Shown here: positions 27,112 through 39,356 of the stretch, in pieces
Position numbering within the stretch: the stretch's first letter is position 1
Layout: each line of letters starts with the position of its first letter
Assembly (NCBI GenBank): GCA_021292105.1
Contig: CM037862.1
Coordinates: 4,882,895 to 4,946,894 of the forward strand
DNA from: Anadara kagoshimensis
Lineage: Eukaryota; Mollusca; Bivalvia; Arcoida; Arcidae
Direction of reading: 5' to 3'
DNA: 64,000 bases
The notes under the pieces: generated by a model
Seen by the model: the letters and a program-made list of their open reading frames with translations, nothing else
Told to the model about the DNA's origin: nothing
The model's database searches: none
Translations under genes and position numbers: made by a program

Positions 27112-30100
27112 CTCTCTAAGACACCTAAGACAAATCTAACTCTTACCTATCAATTGCTCCTTATTAAACAACAGTTTCACCAGTGTTTTGACACCCAGTT
27201 TTAGAAAAGCTGAATTTGTTGGTGCAAATAGTGTAAATGGCCCGTCAGCTAAGAAAAATTAAATAAGGTAAACAATGATAGCTTTTCTCCATTGCCTAAG
27301 AGAGGCAACTCTATTTGAATGCAATAACAATGATACTGAAAAGTTTCAGAGGAACATAATACGTACATGAAATAGCTCCACTTATTGATATAGTCAAACT
27401 TAGAACATATAAAATATTTGTTTGGAGATAAAATTACATATAATACCAGTGTTAATTTTACAGAACTAGGCGGCCGTTTCGGAATGATCCTGTCAAAGTA
27501 ACCCGTTTCATTTGATTTATAAATAACAATATCACAATGTCATTGAATAAACCATAGAACAGCAAATTTGGATCACAAAAACATACAAATGTACATGATG
27601 TTACAAAAATACTTACAACTCAGAGCACTTGTAAGTCCCCCATATCTTACTAGTTGTACTAAGATAAACAGCTTTCTGACTGCTTTTGCTGTTTGTACAA
27701 TATCTCCAAATGGTGGCATCATCACAGAATCTATCTCATGTAGAACGCCATTAGATGCCTCAACGTCAGCTTTCACTACGCTTGCACCTGATGCTGTGAT
27801 CACCTAGACACAATGAGGCGAGTTTATTATATTGGTAAATATAAACTTTGCATATAAAGAATCAAATTTAATTATTTATCAAGGGATTTATTCAAAATCA
27901 TAACCAGACTTAATTTTTTAATTGTCTTAGTGGCATGTACTTTTATCATTTTTTAAATAAAATAATGCATTCAAAAGTAGCAAATGATATTAGCATGAAA
28001 ATTATGGATGGTCATATCAAACTTTGGCCTGGGTTATCATGTTTTTTAAATGGACTCTGCTTTAAATGGCATTTTTTCTATCTAGTTTATCTTTTTAATA
28101 TGTTTAAGCACAGAGAGAATTTTATCCAGGCTGGTTATAAACATAACTTGTTTATCTCACGTCGCGTTTTAAATAAGTGCATACAATTTTATTTGTGTAT
28201 TTAGTTTTAAAATTCCATTTTAATTTTTTTCAATCGTCGTTACAGCACAATAAAAATCTTAGTTGTAGCTTTTATGTTTGCAATGCTTACTGTAACACAT
28301 GCTACGATGATGGTATTTGAACCAGCAGGATTGTTAACTACTCAGAAACCTGATCAGGCACAAACTAAAATCTTCATCGTTGATTTTATAGGCGCAAGTT
28401 ATGATATAGTTAGACTTGCACAAGTCTATGATATAGTGCACTGTCGCTGATGTATTGCTTCAGTACATATAAACAATGCTACAGGGTTTGAAATGCTCAC
28501 GAACAACGCGAAAGGTAAAAGGAACATCACCTATTGAAGGATATAATACTATAATGTTTAAGGTGTCTTTTGCGCTTATCATAGCAACTTCTATGTAATG
28601 ATTTGTTTTATAAAACTCAAATGAAATTATTGAGCCATAATTACTATTAATCAAGTGGCGTCACTTCCGTTGTTTGTGTGCGTTATTCAGTTTGCTTTGC
28701 ACAGCAATGAAACTTGTTATACTATTCAAACAACGATTTTAGACAGTTCAATGGTTTAATAAACCTAAAGTTGAACACTTAGCTAGTTGCCGAGAACAGA
28801 TAACGAGAGGCTAAAATTAGTTGCCGATTCGGCACTAATTCGTTAGTTCAGTGTTTAACTTTCAGCAGGATTGTACTATTTACGAAGCACAAGATCTCAT
28901 TTGACGGTAAAATCGTAATTACATACCTGTCCATTTTTGTATATATTAATCCTGATATTCTGTCCAGTGAGAGATGGTATAAGCTGATTGTTCTTCAGTT
29001 GTTTTGACAGCACAGTACCAGAAGCCACGTGGTACTTCAAGAGATTGCCTAAAGCTGTAATGTTCTTGCTGAGATAGTTCAGAACCCATTTAGGAATTTT
29101 GTTAAATGCACCGTTTGTTGGACCAAACAGAGTAAACGGTCCTAAAAACATAACATTTCACAATTAGGTAAATCGAAAATGCACATACATTTTGTAAATG
29201 GCATTATTTCAAACGTCTACATTTCGAGTTACACCATGTAAAATGTATATATTTACTTTTCATAGGCATGTTGCATTGCGTATAAAACCCCAAATTCAAT
29301 TTTTACATTGTTTTTCGTTATAATTTTTGGAATCTTTGCACTCTAAAGTTTTAGGTTTCTAAAAATAAACTGTACCTTTTAATGCACAATGTCTCAGCAA
29401 GATAAGTGATATTTGCTACAATTCTGTAAGCATTATTTAAAACGGTCCTCAGACATGTATGGAGTCCGCGAAGGGACATTAAAATAACTATAACTGTTTG
29501 TGTTCCCATGCAATGGTATTTAGTTCTGACAAATGACATACGTAATCATTTATTTTAATTTGACCAACAAAATATTTAGACATTAATACTTTGTCACGTT
29601 TCTGTTAAAAATAATTACCAATTCTTTTGAGAGCAGATGATCTATTCGGGTTAAGCGTTTTAATTTTACACCATCGGAGATATATTGACATCAGTCAGGA
29701 AAGGAGCACGTGCCAAACAAGTACTTCCTGTTTTAGCCATGATTAGTCTTACCCCGGTCAAACTTAAGTACAGTATCATATTGCTATAATTATGGCCTCT
29801 CTGTGACATTAGACATTAAACATACAAATCCCGTCATTTGACCATCACGTGGTTGTCAATGTTCCAGATTTCTGTCATGTATAGCTTGTACCCTGTATGT
29901 TCTGTTTAGGTGAATATTTTCTTGAATGATGCATGGAAACTTGACACAAAGTCTTGACTGGAGCCGTATTGTTTGTCAACTAATAGAGGATGTTAGATTC
30001 CTTGATCAATTGCAACCGACTGATTGCTGCAACTTATTTTAAATCGAGGACACGGACACAGAATCATTACAATATTACATTCAGGAACAATGAAAAAACT

Positions 30101-31199
30101 CAATAACAGTAGTTGGTAATTTGTCAATACTGGTTCCATAGACTCCAATGAAATTTTAAAAAAAAAGTAACAACTATTTCATTATTTGGATATTTGAATG
30201 GGCTTTACGTCCCAATCATTACTATTTCACTCATATAGAGACGTCACCAGCCATAGTTGAATTTACATATATTTGATCATTTCAGTGCGTTCAGGGCAAT
30301 GTGCAAGAAGATTTCGTTAACGTGTTACGCCTGCCACGACACGGGACATCGTAGTAGTACTGAAAAGTAACATTCTCTTGTTAGACAAATGACCCCGTCC
30401 CCAACATAACTAAAAGGTCTCAAATCTATGCTCTCGTGACCTTGACCTTTTACCTTTACATCTAAATTTTGGTATGCGGCACATCATCTCATGTTGATGT
30501 GCATTTGTTCCTACAATTTTTGTTTAAAATCCATTTAAAAGGACCAGTCACGGCATTATGATGGGCGGACAGACAGGGTAGGCTTATTCCTATATATACC
30601 TCCTATTTAAAATTCTCTTACAAATGGTATAATAATCAAAAATTTTATGGCCCTGTCATGGTTAGAGGTAAATAAATCATAGGAAAACTTATAAGTTGTT
30701 ATATTCCAACTGAACCATATCTGTTCAAATAAAACCTATGTACTACCGTCATGTGTCCTTATGGTTTCTACCATTAAAATATTTTTTCATTATAGCACCA
30801 TATGTCATATGTGGCGGACTGGACTCGATAGGTGACCAAGTAGCTTAGTTGGTAGAGCAACTAGTGTTGGGAAGGTTCCGGGTTCAAGCCCCGGTTTTAC
30901 ACTTTGGGGTTGTTCTAACCTGGGAAGTGGTCGATCGACAGGTTGATCCCACAATGATACCTAGTGGTTTCGATTTAAGGTAGATAAATCGAAAAAGGAA
31001 GGTAGGAATGTGGCAGACAGTGCTCGTTAGGTGACCAGGTAGCTCAGTCGTTAGAGCGTCCCGCTAGTATTGGGAAGGTCTCGGGTTCGAGGCCCGCAAT
31101 TTTTCCCTTTTCTGTTTTCACATGAAAACAAATGCATTCAACAATAATACAAGTAAATATTACATCCAGACTAAAAATTTTACAAAATAATCTTTATTG

Positions 31200-31255
<56 letters not shown>

Positions 31256-31505
31256 CAATACCTTTTGATGACAGAGCGTCAGCAAGACCGGCTTTCTTCA
31301 CTAAGTCCACAAGTACGGTTTCATTTTCCCTGGATGCTACCTCAGGCAAGGTTTCATTGGTTTCACTGTTTACATCGATCAGGTAATTCAGGAATTCTTT
31401 AGGTATGTCGGTTTGTTCTTGGTTGAGGTAATCAATCCATGCATTCTGGCTATTAACAGTCGCCAATACAAAACATAGCATACATATTGCGAATTTGTGC
31501 ATCAT
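26078..31505 (-). CDS. Secreted protein with two FAS1 (fasciclin) domains, gene A
   Basis: Six exons, joined in frame: 31505-31262, 29141-28927, 27803-27617, 27248-27147, 26657-26550, 26256-26078. Total 1035 bases, 344 residues. Intron phases are 1, 0, 1, 1, 1. The start chosen (MMHKFAI) gives a compact signal peptide, cleaved near residue 19; an upstream in-frame ATG at 31535 would add ten polar residues. FAS1 domain 1 spans about residues 63-185 (GPFTLFGPTNGAF; LLKYHV; NGVLHEID) and domain 2 about 190-322 (GPFTLFAPTNSAF; ILKYHV; NGVIHVID). These are the H1, YH and H2 signatures of the family. There is no GPI signal or membrane segment. NET and NIT sequons suggest N-glycosylation. FAS1 proteins such as periostin and TGFBI act in extracellular matrix and adhesion; the role here is inferred. 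Gene B at 39543-44506 is a paralogue. Confidence 0.9.
26405..26495 (+). mobile_element. Retroelement tail fragment in intron 5 of FAS1 gene A
   Basis: Contains ctaacttgtcagtttcaaag and gtgattcgggcatggatta, in antisense orientation to the gene. Confidence 0.55.
26550..26657 (-). CDS. FAS1 gene A exon 5
   Basis: Acceptor tttatttcag, donor CTCCA|gtaagt, 108 bases. It encodes ILKYHVV and the strand before the H2 box. Gene B exon 5 is 6 bases longer, with a different end. Confidence 0.9.
27066..27110. repeat. (TG)n microsatellite in intron 4 of FAS1 gene A
   Basis: About 22 TG units; on the gene strand it is (CA)n, starting about 37 bases after the exon 4 donor. Confidence 0.9.
27147..27248 (-). 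CDS. FAS1 gene A exon 4
   Basis: Acceptor tttttcttag, donor ATAG|gtaaga, 102 bases, the same as gene B exon 4. It encodes GPFTLFAPTNSAF of domain 2. Confidence 0.9.
27617..27803 (-). CDS. FAS1 gene A exon 3
   Basis: Acceptor tgtctag, donor T|gtaagt, 187 bases. It encodes VITASG and the H2 box NGVLHEID of domain 1, then the linker into domain 2. It is 15 bases shorter than its gene B counterpart. Confidence 0.9.
28768..28868. repeat. Short foldback element copy in intron 2 of FAS1 gene A
   Basis: Left arm aaagttgaacacttagctag and right arm gttagttcagtgtttaactt are imperfect reverse complements around a centre with gttgccgattcggcac. It is of the same family as the arms of the minisatellite-bearing element at 23965. 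Confidence 0.55.
28927..29141 (-). CDS. FAS1 gene A exon 2
   Basis: Acceptor tgtttttag, donor ACAG|gtatgt, 215 bases, the same length as gene B exon 2. It encodes the H1 box and the YHV motif of domain 1. Confidence 0.9.
30190..30480. mobile_element. SINE-like interspersed repeat, copy 1
   Basis: Shares with 37745-38045 the ordered words agacgtcaccagc, cagtgcg, aatgtgca, aacgtgt(t/c)acgcctg and acatgg/acgggaca. It is non-coding and lies in intron 1 of FAS1 gene A. The family name is not known to me. Confidence 0.55.
30831..31105 (+). mobile_element. Two direct tRNA-like SINE heads
   Basis: Two tRNA-like stretches 190-200 bp apart, 30831-30900 and 31030-31100, both start ggtgaccar and carry pol III A-box-like (tagctcagtcg; tagcttagttgg) and B-box-like (gggttcgaggccc; gggttcaagcccc) sequences. 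Acceptor stems do not pair and the anticodon arm is not regular, so these are tRNA-derived SINEs rather than tRNA genes. Confidence 0.6.
31202..31254. repeat. (TG)n microsatellite at the donor side of FAS1 gene A intron 1
   Basis: About 26 TG units, on the gene strand (CA)n, separated from exon 1 by about 8 bases. Confidence 0.95.
31262..31505 (-). CDS. FAS1 gene A exon 1
   Basis: Signal peptide plus the start of FAS1 domain 1, ending with AAAAG|gtattg (phase 1). A (CA)n microsatellite starts only about 8 bases into the intron. Confidence 0.85.
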
Positions 31506-31559
31506 TTTAGCGCGACTTACTGTGCTGTTTATCAAGGTATAAGAAAAAAGTAAACAAGT

Positions 31560-32371
31560 TAGAATTTATATAACACGGCCAGCCATGCATGCCAACAAAT
31601 TCCGTCTCGTGACTAGACCCGTGACCGATGCATCTATAATGATTTTATTGACCAGCACTTGGAAGTGGGGTCAAAATATAGGACAGCTAGTTTTGCAGTA
31701 ATCACATGTATATTAGTCATTTTTCTTATTTATGTAACTTCTGAGATTGCTATAATTTATGTAATTATACTTTTAACACCTGCCTAAATCAAAATGCGTA
31801 AATTTATTTGGATTATGAAACTCCTTTAAATGCATGATATAATAATTTTAAGGAAGCCATTTACAATTTCTTCAAAGAGTATACCAAAATTAAAAATATG
31901 GTTTATAGCAAAATTGTTCATTTGTAAACACAGTGTGCAAAATTTGAGTAATAAACAATGTTTTATTGCATTAAAAGCACGACAGTTGATCTATCGTGGT
32001 TAACGTACACGAGAGGTAGATTCACGTGCATTCTGTTTTTGTCCTTGTGTTTATTCATGTTACAAATTATATAAATTATATTTCTGCCATGTGCTACTTT
32101 TGAATGAACCTTTGGTTTTGCGTTTTTAATGAAAACCCTTTTATTTTAGTAATGTGTTTAACATTACAAATATTGGAATATTAAATTCAAACTTTTTATC
32201 TAAAAGTTTAAAATCAAATTTCTTTATTTTAGAAAATTCTTATTTAAAACTTGCAAAAAAAATCCTTATTATTATACATTCTTAGATAGCACATAAAGTG
32301 AAATATGGCTTAGGTCTGGGAATTTAATTTTTTTTCAAAAGAAGTTCAAAGAACAAATTTCTCAATTAAAT
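31560..32371. other. Upstream region of FAS1 gene A, otherwise empty
   Basis: Any promoter of gene A should lie just above 31535; I could not assign a convincing TATA box. A single arm of the hairpin family (catgtgctacttttgaatg) sits at about 32088. Confidence 0.4.
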
Positions 32372-32428
32372 CGGTGTCATATGCTACTTTTGAATGTATT
32401 ATTTCATAAAAAGTCAAAAGTAGCACAT
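32372..32428. repeat. Dispersed hairpin element, copy 1
   Basis: 5' arm tcatatgctacttttga and 3' arm tcaaaagtagcacatga pair over 17 bases with one mismatch, around a loop of about 23 bases. Related hairpins lie at 36829-37060 and 60029-60088. Confidence 0.7.
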
Positions 32429-33814
32429 GAAATTTCTGTTTAATAAACAAACTGCGGGTTTACACCCATTCTCAGTAATAAGGCCCAATTCACTATTTCA
32501 AGATGATGAAAAATAAAAGTCTTACAAGCAATGAACTTCTGGTATTTTCAGAGACTGGACATATCAGAGATTCAGAAACAACAAAATTATTAACACCAAT
32601 TGATTATTTTGGTTGTAATTTCACTTTATTGTTACATACATACCATTTGTATTTAAATGAGTTGATATTTACGTGACCGTAGTTAAAGTTCATCATATTC
32701 TTACCAGGTAGTAGTATTTATATGTTTATTATGCTTGAACATTAGGTTACATTGTTATTAATTTAAAAATGTGCCTTGAGACCACTTCGGCATATCGAAA
32801 TGATAATGACGATGTTTGTAGTCTACAGAAATTAAAGTATTTTTACGCAAAAATACAATAAATTTATTTCTGTATTCTCAAGTTGGTAACAGAAAAAAAT
32901 TTCAAACAGGTAGTCATTAATCAACCCAAATCAAAATGCAAATATGTCTTGATGAAATTGCTAACCAAAAGAACTGTACAAAACTTATTATCTTCAAGAT
33001 AATTTTCACTTAAGTAAACAGTGTATTCGGTAACGTATGTAGCACCTCTAGATGACTTTGAGTCAATATAAAGACAGCTAAATTATATTATATTACAAAT
33101 TATTAACTCTTGTTTTCCATAATAAAATTGTAAAACTTATCAATAGAACACATGATATTGGTATATATGTTCACTTTTCTAGCGAAATGACAAAAACTAT
33201 TTATCGGTAACGTATGTAACAGTTTAACCGATAATAAGATTATGTACATGGTATCGTTTACAATGAAGTCTTCAATTTCTTATTAAGACAACAAGAGATA
33301 TAAAGCTTTAAAATTATCAATTATCACGATGTAAATGTTCACTTTTCTAGTGACAAATATAATAATTAAGTAAGTAACGTATGTAACTGTTTAGTCACGT
33401 ATGTAACAATACATACTGGGGTTTAAAACTTCTTCACTCAGTGACATGTCCTCCTTTAAAGAAATTCAAAAAATATACCCGAGTTACATTCTAAAAAACA
33501 AGGCTAATGGAATGAGAAAGTCTTAATTGCTGATTAAAATGTATATCTTTAAAGGAACCACTGTCTGTATTTTTCTCTCCAGTAGTACTTTTCATATTTA
33601 GTTTTTAAACCTGAAATCTGGACTTATCCTTTATTTCTAACAACTTTTTTCTCCACCCGATTGGTTATACTGTTTCTAAATTCAGGATAGACTGAAAAAT
33701 CTTACATGCTATGTGCCTTTTACAAACATTTACTGTCTATACCAGTCAATTTATTTAAAGTCGATCTCTTTTTCTTCTAATTATCTTTTAATCAATCATG
33801 TGACTTAAAATGTC

Positions 33815-34245
33815 TCTCATACCGATCCATGCCAATTTCATAATCCCAAAGCAGAGAACAAACGTTGAAAATTTGCAAATAAAGTTAAACACACGAACTT
33901 TCACCAGGAAAGTGAGAACAAATCAACAATGTCCATTGTATTTTGGTATTAGTAATCAAGCAGTTTGCTTCGTTTTATAAAGTCCACGTGGGTGCCATAG
34001 TTGAGGTACAAGTCCCAATATGAAGCAGAACATGAAGGATCAGTTGTATCTTTTATTTCAATATCCTTAAGATAGATGACATTCACAAAAGCCTTCGAAT
34101 TTAGAATTATAAAATCCTATACCAGACATCATGTATCTGTGTATATGTGGAGTTAAATGGTTTTGTTACAGTCATCCTTCAAGTTAAAAACGGTTTTACA
34201 TAAATTCTGCTGCAATATGAAATAAATCAGCCAGCAATGATGCAC
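33815..34245 (-). mobile_element. Inverted RT-containing retroelement remnant
   Basis: Reverse complement of tail and RT-thumb sequences (gaactttcaccaggaaagtg; ggtgccatagttgaggtacaa; agatagatgacattcac). Interrupted by stops and indels. Confidence 0.6.
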
Positions 34246-34719
34246 AGTTTAGGCCCATTACCGATTATTGTTGGAAAATTATATTGCTAAACATAATATG
34301 GTGTCTTTCAAAATCACTCATTTTGTTGTTGATTCTATCACTATACATGTATTTAATATTTGTCAATAAGGTGTTACCAAGAAGAACTTTTTCTTGCTGA
34401 GCTTCGCTTGTTGGGTGTCAAGTCAATAATGGATACATCACTTTCTGTTTGCTTTCATAATGTTAACTTCTCATTTGAAAATGTAACTCTTTTATCCTTT
34501 CTAATATGAAAGTTTTCTATCTGAAATTTCTTTCTCATGATTTATCTTTTAAAATTTTAACGTCTTTAGATACATTACATTAAGCTTCCCTCTTAGCTTC
34601 TTGTCAGAACTTGTATAGTTTTTACCCCTAGTTTAAATAGAAGGTAACCTAAAACTAAGAAGAGTATGACCACTGTTGTTAATGACGTAACAGGGACTGG
34701 TTCCAAAGAGACATAACCA

Positions 34720-34836
34720 CTATCTGAAACATCCTTGGCGGCTATCTGTTCTGGAAGTTCATGTGTTTAACTTAAGTTTTCACTTTGCTTCTGGATTTGT
34801 GATTCGGACACATGGAATAGTAGGTTTGTTTTTTTC
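34720..34836 (+). mobile_element. Retroelement 3'-tail fragment
   Basis: Contains ggaagttcatgtgtttaac, tttgcttctggatttgtgat and ggaatagtaggtttg. Confidence 0.6.
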
Positions 34837-36676
34837 AGTTTAATTCTTAGTTTCTCTCAATTTAGAACTCCGATCATATCCCATTTCTTTATCTCTGTAA
34901 TTTGACTGAATTTCAAGACATGATTTATCCATCATGAAACATTAGACAGCAACTGTGTTTGTAATTCAGACCAGTAACGTAGATACCAATACTTACGTTA
35001 CCTGGGGGTCTGCAGATATATGGATGTATATTGACCACCCATTTGACCATTGAAGTTTTGTTTTACGCTGCATTTACACTTTCATAATCAGAATTTATGA
35101 AATTGCAGGTATTTGATTTGTATGTATAACAAATATTAAAATGAACAATGTTGTATTCAAATCTATGAGAAAATTATCCAAATAAATTAGACTAGTGACA
35201 TCTATCGTTTCAAAATCCAATTTGAAGTTGAAAATTGTTTAATTTCTCTACACGTAACTAAACTAGAAACTTTAAGTGTTGTTATTGTTGTATCTAATGA
35301 CAGTTTGCTTAACTATTTCATTGTAATTGAAATGAAAGTACTGATACATACGTTACTTGTGTTAATTACATACGTTACCTATAGTAACGTATATATCTTT
35401 TTTGGAAAATGAATTCCAGACTATGGATCAAGGGTAGACATACCATCATGGGTTTGATGGAAATGACAAGGTTTATTATCTATATAGTCAGATGTATTAT
35501 TTCAAATTGAAATTTTTGAATGGATTCTTGCCATCCAAAGAGGTCACCTTCACTGTTTCACTTTTGCTTGAGAATTTTTATTTTAACAACAATCGATGTG
35601 GTTAAAACTTCACATGCACACTTCTATAATTTAAATCTAGAACTATACAAATTATAGTGGTCACTTGACGTGATTTAGGTGTATTTTCAAATGATGTTAT
35701 CACGTATGTATCGGTAACGTATGTATTTTTTTCAACTGTTACAATATGTGGTTTAAATAATAGGAACTTGTGCGGAATAAAGATGATATATTTTAAATAT
35801 TATATCAAAGTACTTCGTTTGACAATATATTAATTTTGACTTGGATAAAATATTTAACCATATGAATGACGTAACGTAAGTATTGATGAAAATAAAACCT
35901 TCCATTCAATTTTGTGTCATGCTTGTTCAGGCCCAATAGCGACTGTTAAGTTGAAAATTTTATTGTTCCGTTAAGTATGCGTAAGATAAGCTTCAATTTG
36001 CCCACGTCAGTGGTAAGTATGACATTAATATATGATAACCATGGAGACAGTTTTATATGTGGTAACGTTTGTATCCGACAGCTGGTAACACATCTTTATT
36101 TGGCACCAGATTTTACCAATAGCTTGCATTGTCATCAGAAACCAGTTTTAGATATGACAACAATGCAGCATTAACAAAAGCAATTCTTTAAATTTGTGTT
36201 ACTTTCCAAATAGTGAAGATTTGGCGATTTAAAACATAAAAACCTTACCCGGTAACAGTAACGTTTGTATCATTTTGAAGGTTTACGAGATTGGAAAATA
36301 ATCAAATACATGGATTAACTAGAAAACTGTGATTGATAATTGTAGATATAATGTGTAGTTTCTGTTGGTACATTTATTCTTTGGTCTTTTCCAAAGCCAA
36401 TTCATTATACTGTAATATAACACTATTTGGGCCTTATTACTGAGAATGGGTGTTAATTTATTGACATCGTAAAAGAGTTGTAAGTTAATTTGACAGCCCA
36501 TTGGCGCATGTGCTGCATAATAATTAATGTTCACAACTACTTGTTATCATCATTGCCAGTTAAAAAAAATTACAGGAATGGAACACGAAGAAAAAATAAT
36601 AAATACATGCACCCCTGATTTCTTAGACATTTCGCTACAGTTGAACAAAACCATCGCAAAAACGCCAAGTTCCGTT

Positions 36677-36713
36677 TTTTTTTTTTTTTTTTGTTTTTTT
36701 TTTTTTTTTTTTG
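36677..36713. repeat. Poly-T tract interrupted by one G
   Basis: Two runs of about 18 T flank a single G. Confidence 0.9.
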
Positions 36714-36804
36714 AGCCTATTAAAAGTAATTCCCCAATTGTAAGATTGATAAAATTAAACATGTCACTGATTTCTTATTCTCTGAAATTCGGAAGTCATT
36801 TGAG

Positions 36805-37062
36805 AAAATAATGTTTTAAAATAATAGTGTCATATACCATTTTTTGAATTTAATCATAAAATACATTCAAAAAATGGTATATGACAAACAATGTTTTAAA
36901 ATAATAGTGTCATATACCATTTTTTAAATTTAATCATAAAATACATTCAAAAAATGGTATATGACAAATAATGTTTTAAAATAATAGTGTCATATACCAT
37001 TTTTTTAATTTAATCATAAAATACATTCAAAAAATGGTATTGTCATATACCATTTTTTGAAT
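36805..37062. repeat. Tandem array of 80-bp hairpin units
   Basis: Three full units start at 36829, 36909 and 36989 (80-bp period), with a fourth 5' arm near 37040. Each unit has tgtcataccat-type arms: tgtcatataccattttttga and its reverse complement, a stem of about 22 bp around a loop of about 15-17 bases. Units differ by single bases, mostly in the 5' arm. Confidence 0.85.
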
Positions 37063-37063
37063 T

Positions 37064-37210
37064 TATTGGTGGAAACCGGAGTACCTAAGGAAAAAAAACC
37101 GATCTTCGGCAAGCGAATGGACAAACTTCTGTGTGATTCAAACCTAGGCCGTGATAGGCGATGTTATCCAAAAGCGCATGGTTTAGACCAATCGACCACA
37201 GAGACACCTG
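37064..37210 (-). mobile_element. SINE-like repeat (tRNA-related), copy in FAS1 spacer
   Basis: Shares ordered words with 60320-60455: aaaccgatctt, gcgatgt(t/a)a, aagcgcatgg / aaatcgcgcg, tcgaccac / tggccatcga. Non-coding. Confidence 0.45.
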
Positions 37211-37744
37211 TTAGTGTATGTAGATTCTCACAGGTTAACTTTACACTTCACTTCTTTTATGATATGTTTCAGGAAATAGTAAGTACCTTGCATTATTTAA
37301 CTATAGGTATTAATTATTTGCATATTATTTGTTTCTTTCTTCTGTCTTTGTTTTATTTTTTGAACATATTTATTTTAGGCAATTTTTATTTTACCTGATG
37401 AACCCGTTTAAATTATACTTGTATCTAGGAAATGAAATCTCACATGATTCTGGTCGCCTGATTTCCGTTGTCCGTTTAACCGACACACATACATATTTAC
37501 AAACTATTACGATATATAATCTCGTGGTGTTGGTACAATTACTTCCTGCCCACCCAGACATACTTTTCATTGTCAATGTTTCGAGATTCTTCATGATCAC
37601 GGTTGTTTGACACTAAATTCCGCGGATAAATTTGCAAGACAATTTTAGCAGTCTGGACATACATAATAATCGATGAAGGTACACCATATTATTTATTTAT
37701 AAACTCCAATAAAATGACAGAAAGTACAATCTACCAGGGTCGAT

Positions 37745-38045
37745 TGATTGAATTTGGTCAAGGTTTACACCCCAGTCAATAATAAATCACTTATATCGAG
37801 ACGTCACCAGCTATAGGTGAAGTTGCAGAAACTTTTTTAGCCTTTGCAGTGCGATCAGGAAAATGTGCATAAAGGGTTCTTTAACGTGTCACGCCTGTCC
37901 TGACAGTGACATGGGTTTTATGGTCTCTTACGAAGGGCCCCGTGACTTTCATTTCTAAATCCCGAGTGCTTGGCAAACGAACCTACCTATTTTCAAGTCT
38001 TGGTCAGACCCCGCCAGGAATAGAACCTATGCCCTCCCACATACA
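37745..38045. mobile_element. SINE-like interspersed repeat, copy 2
   Basis: Counterpart of 30190-30480 in the same orientation: cgagacgtcaccagctatag, gcagtgcgatcaggaaaatg, ttaacgtgtcacgcctgtcc. Confidence 0.55.
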
Positions 38046-38049
38046 CAAC

Positions 38050-39230
38050 ATACCAGGAAACAAACAATCTGTATTTTAATGATGTAAGGTCATTAGGTCT
38101 AGAACATTGTAGGTTTAACAGGATTACATTCCATTGATGTGATATATCTAAACTGTACAAGTACTCAAGTGACACTAGTATAATTTACAAGTGTTACATA
38201 TAAAGTTTATATATCACATAAATATTATAAATAAAATACTGATAAAACGTGCATATTACATAGGATTGTTGCACCGACTGTTTTCCATATAGAGAGGCTC
38301 GTGATGGTTGGGTGGTTCAAGCAAAAGCCAGTCTTGAAACCCAAGGTATCCTCCCCAAGCTGTGTGTTTGGTCTAGGTAGTTCGCAGTTGAGTTGTAGGT
38401 CTTTACTGGCGGGGAAACCGCATTGAAAGAGGCACAAAGCCTATTATAAATATTTGCACAAAAACTAACGCATGTGCAAGATCAATAAGGCAAATACTCA
38501 AGTTGCAAATAGTTGCAACGACGATAGACGATACTCAACCTACAATTTCTGGTGTGGGGTACTTTTTATATCCTGACCAAGCGACAAGCACACACCCTCC
38601 CGGACTTACGCATGTGTTTAGTAAACGGTGTGTAGGCTACAAATGCAGTTGAAAGAACAAACAAAATAACTGACAGGATTGAATTTTGTAGTGTTTAAAC
38701 TTTTATTGAAAGTACTATCATAAACAGAACTACAGCATGTGAGCACTTTATAAGATACAACATAATATATATAAACATGTGAAAAGGAAAAAAAGATTCG
38801 TATTTAGCACTAAAATTAAAATGGACAAGATATTCTGGTAACCCTTAGTCGGACAAACTTAACCCCTTAAATTCTTATGACTACATCTACCATGTTTTTA
38901 AAAAAAACTGTAAATTACATCAAGTCTACAAACATATATACAATGGAATGTGGCAATTGAGGTTTTTCGAATTAAACTATAAAACAAACAAGAAATACAA
39001 GGTAAACACAGATGTGACTGTAAATTGAGACAAATTGAGACTCTTATGAATAATAACGACAAAATTTTGCCTTGTGTCAAGGTTGGCGAAACAGCTAGAG
39101 ATTCAGAAATATACATGTAACATGATAGCATTTACCATATATCAGAGATTCATATAATATTTTATTACAAATGGAAAAATGCATGTAAATAAAATTTGTC
39201 AAAAATGTTAGTACATTATAGATTTATCAA
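38050..39230. other. Non-coding stretch below FAS1 gene B
   Basis: No exon-like frame or distinct repeat recognised. Confidence 0.4.
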
Positions 39231-39231
39231 C

Positions 39232-39312
39232 TTAAAGATTCTGAAATGTATTTGAATATATTTATTTAACACAATTTATATAACTATCATTTTAACGCTG
39301 ACACACGAACAT

Positions 39313-39356
<44 letters not shown>

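Larger units (their letters stand above)
32462..36453. mobile_element. About 4-kb element with terminal inverted repeats, non-coding
   Basis: The left end acacccattctcagtaata is repeated as reverse complement at the right end (36427-36453), about 27 bases identical, ending in ggcccaa on the inner side. The interior has no transposase frame. It repeatedly contains gtaacgtatgta or its complement (33029, 33206, 33376, 35348, 35370, 35702-35726 and others) and has been invaded by retroelement fragments. A target-site duplication is not obvious, so the true ends are uncertain. Confidence 0.5.

Noticed and set aside
30831..31100. Two possible tRNA genes
   Set aside because: A-box and B-box-like sequences are present, but acceptor stems do not pair and the anticodon arms are irregular; tRNA-derived SINEs fit better.
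37057..37398. 113-codon plus-strand frame
   Set aside because: Its first half is a SINE-like repeat also found at 60320-60455 and the rest is low-complexity hydrophobic sequence.
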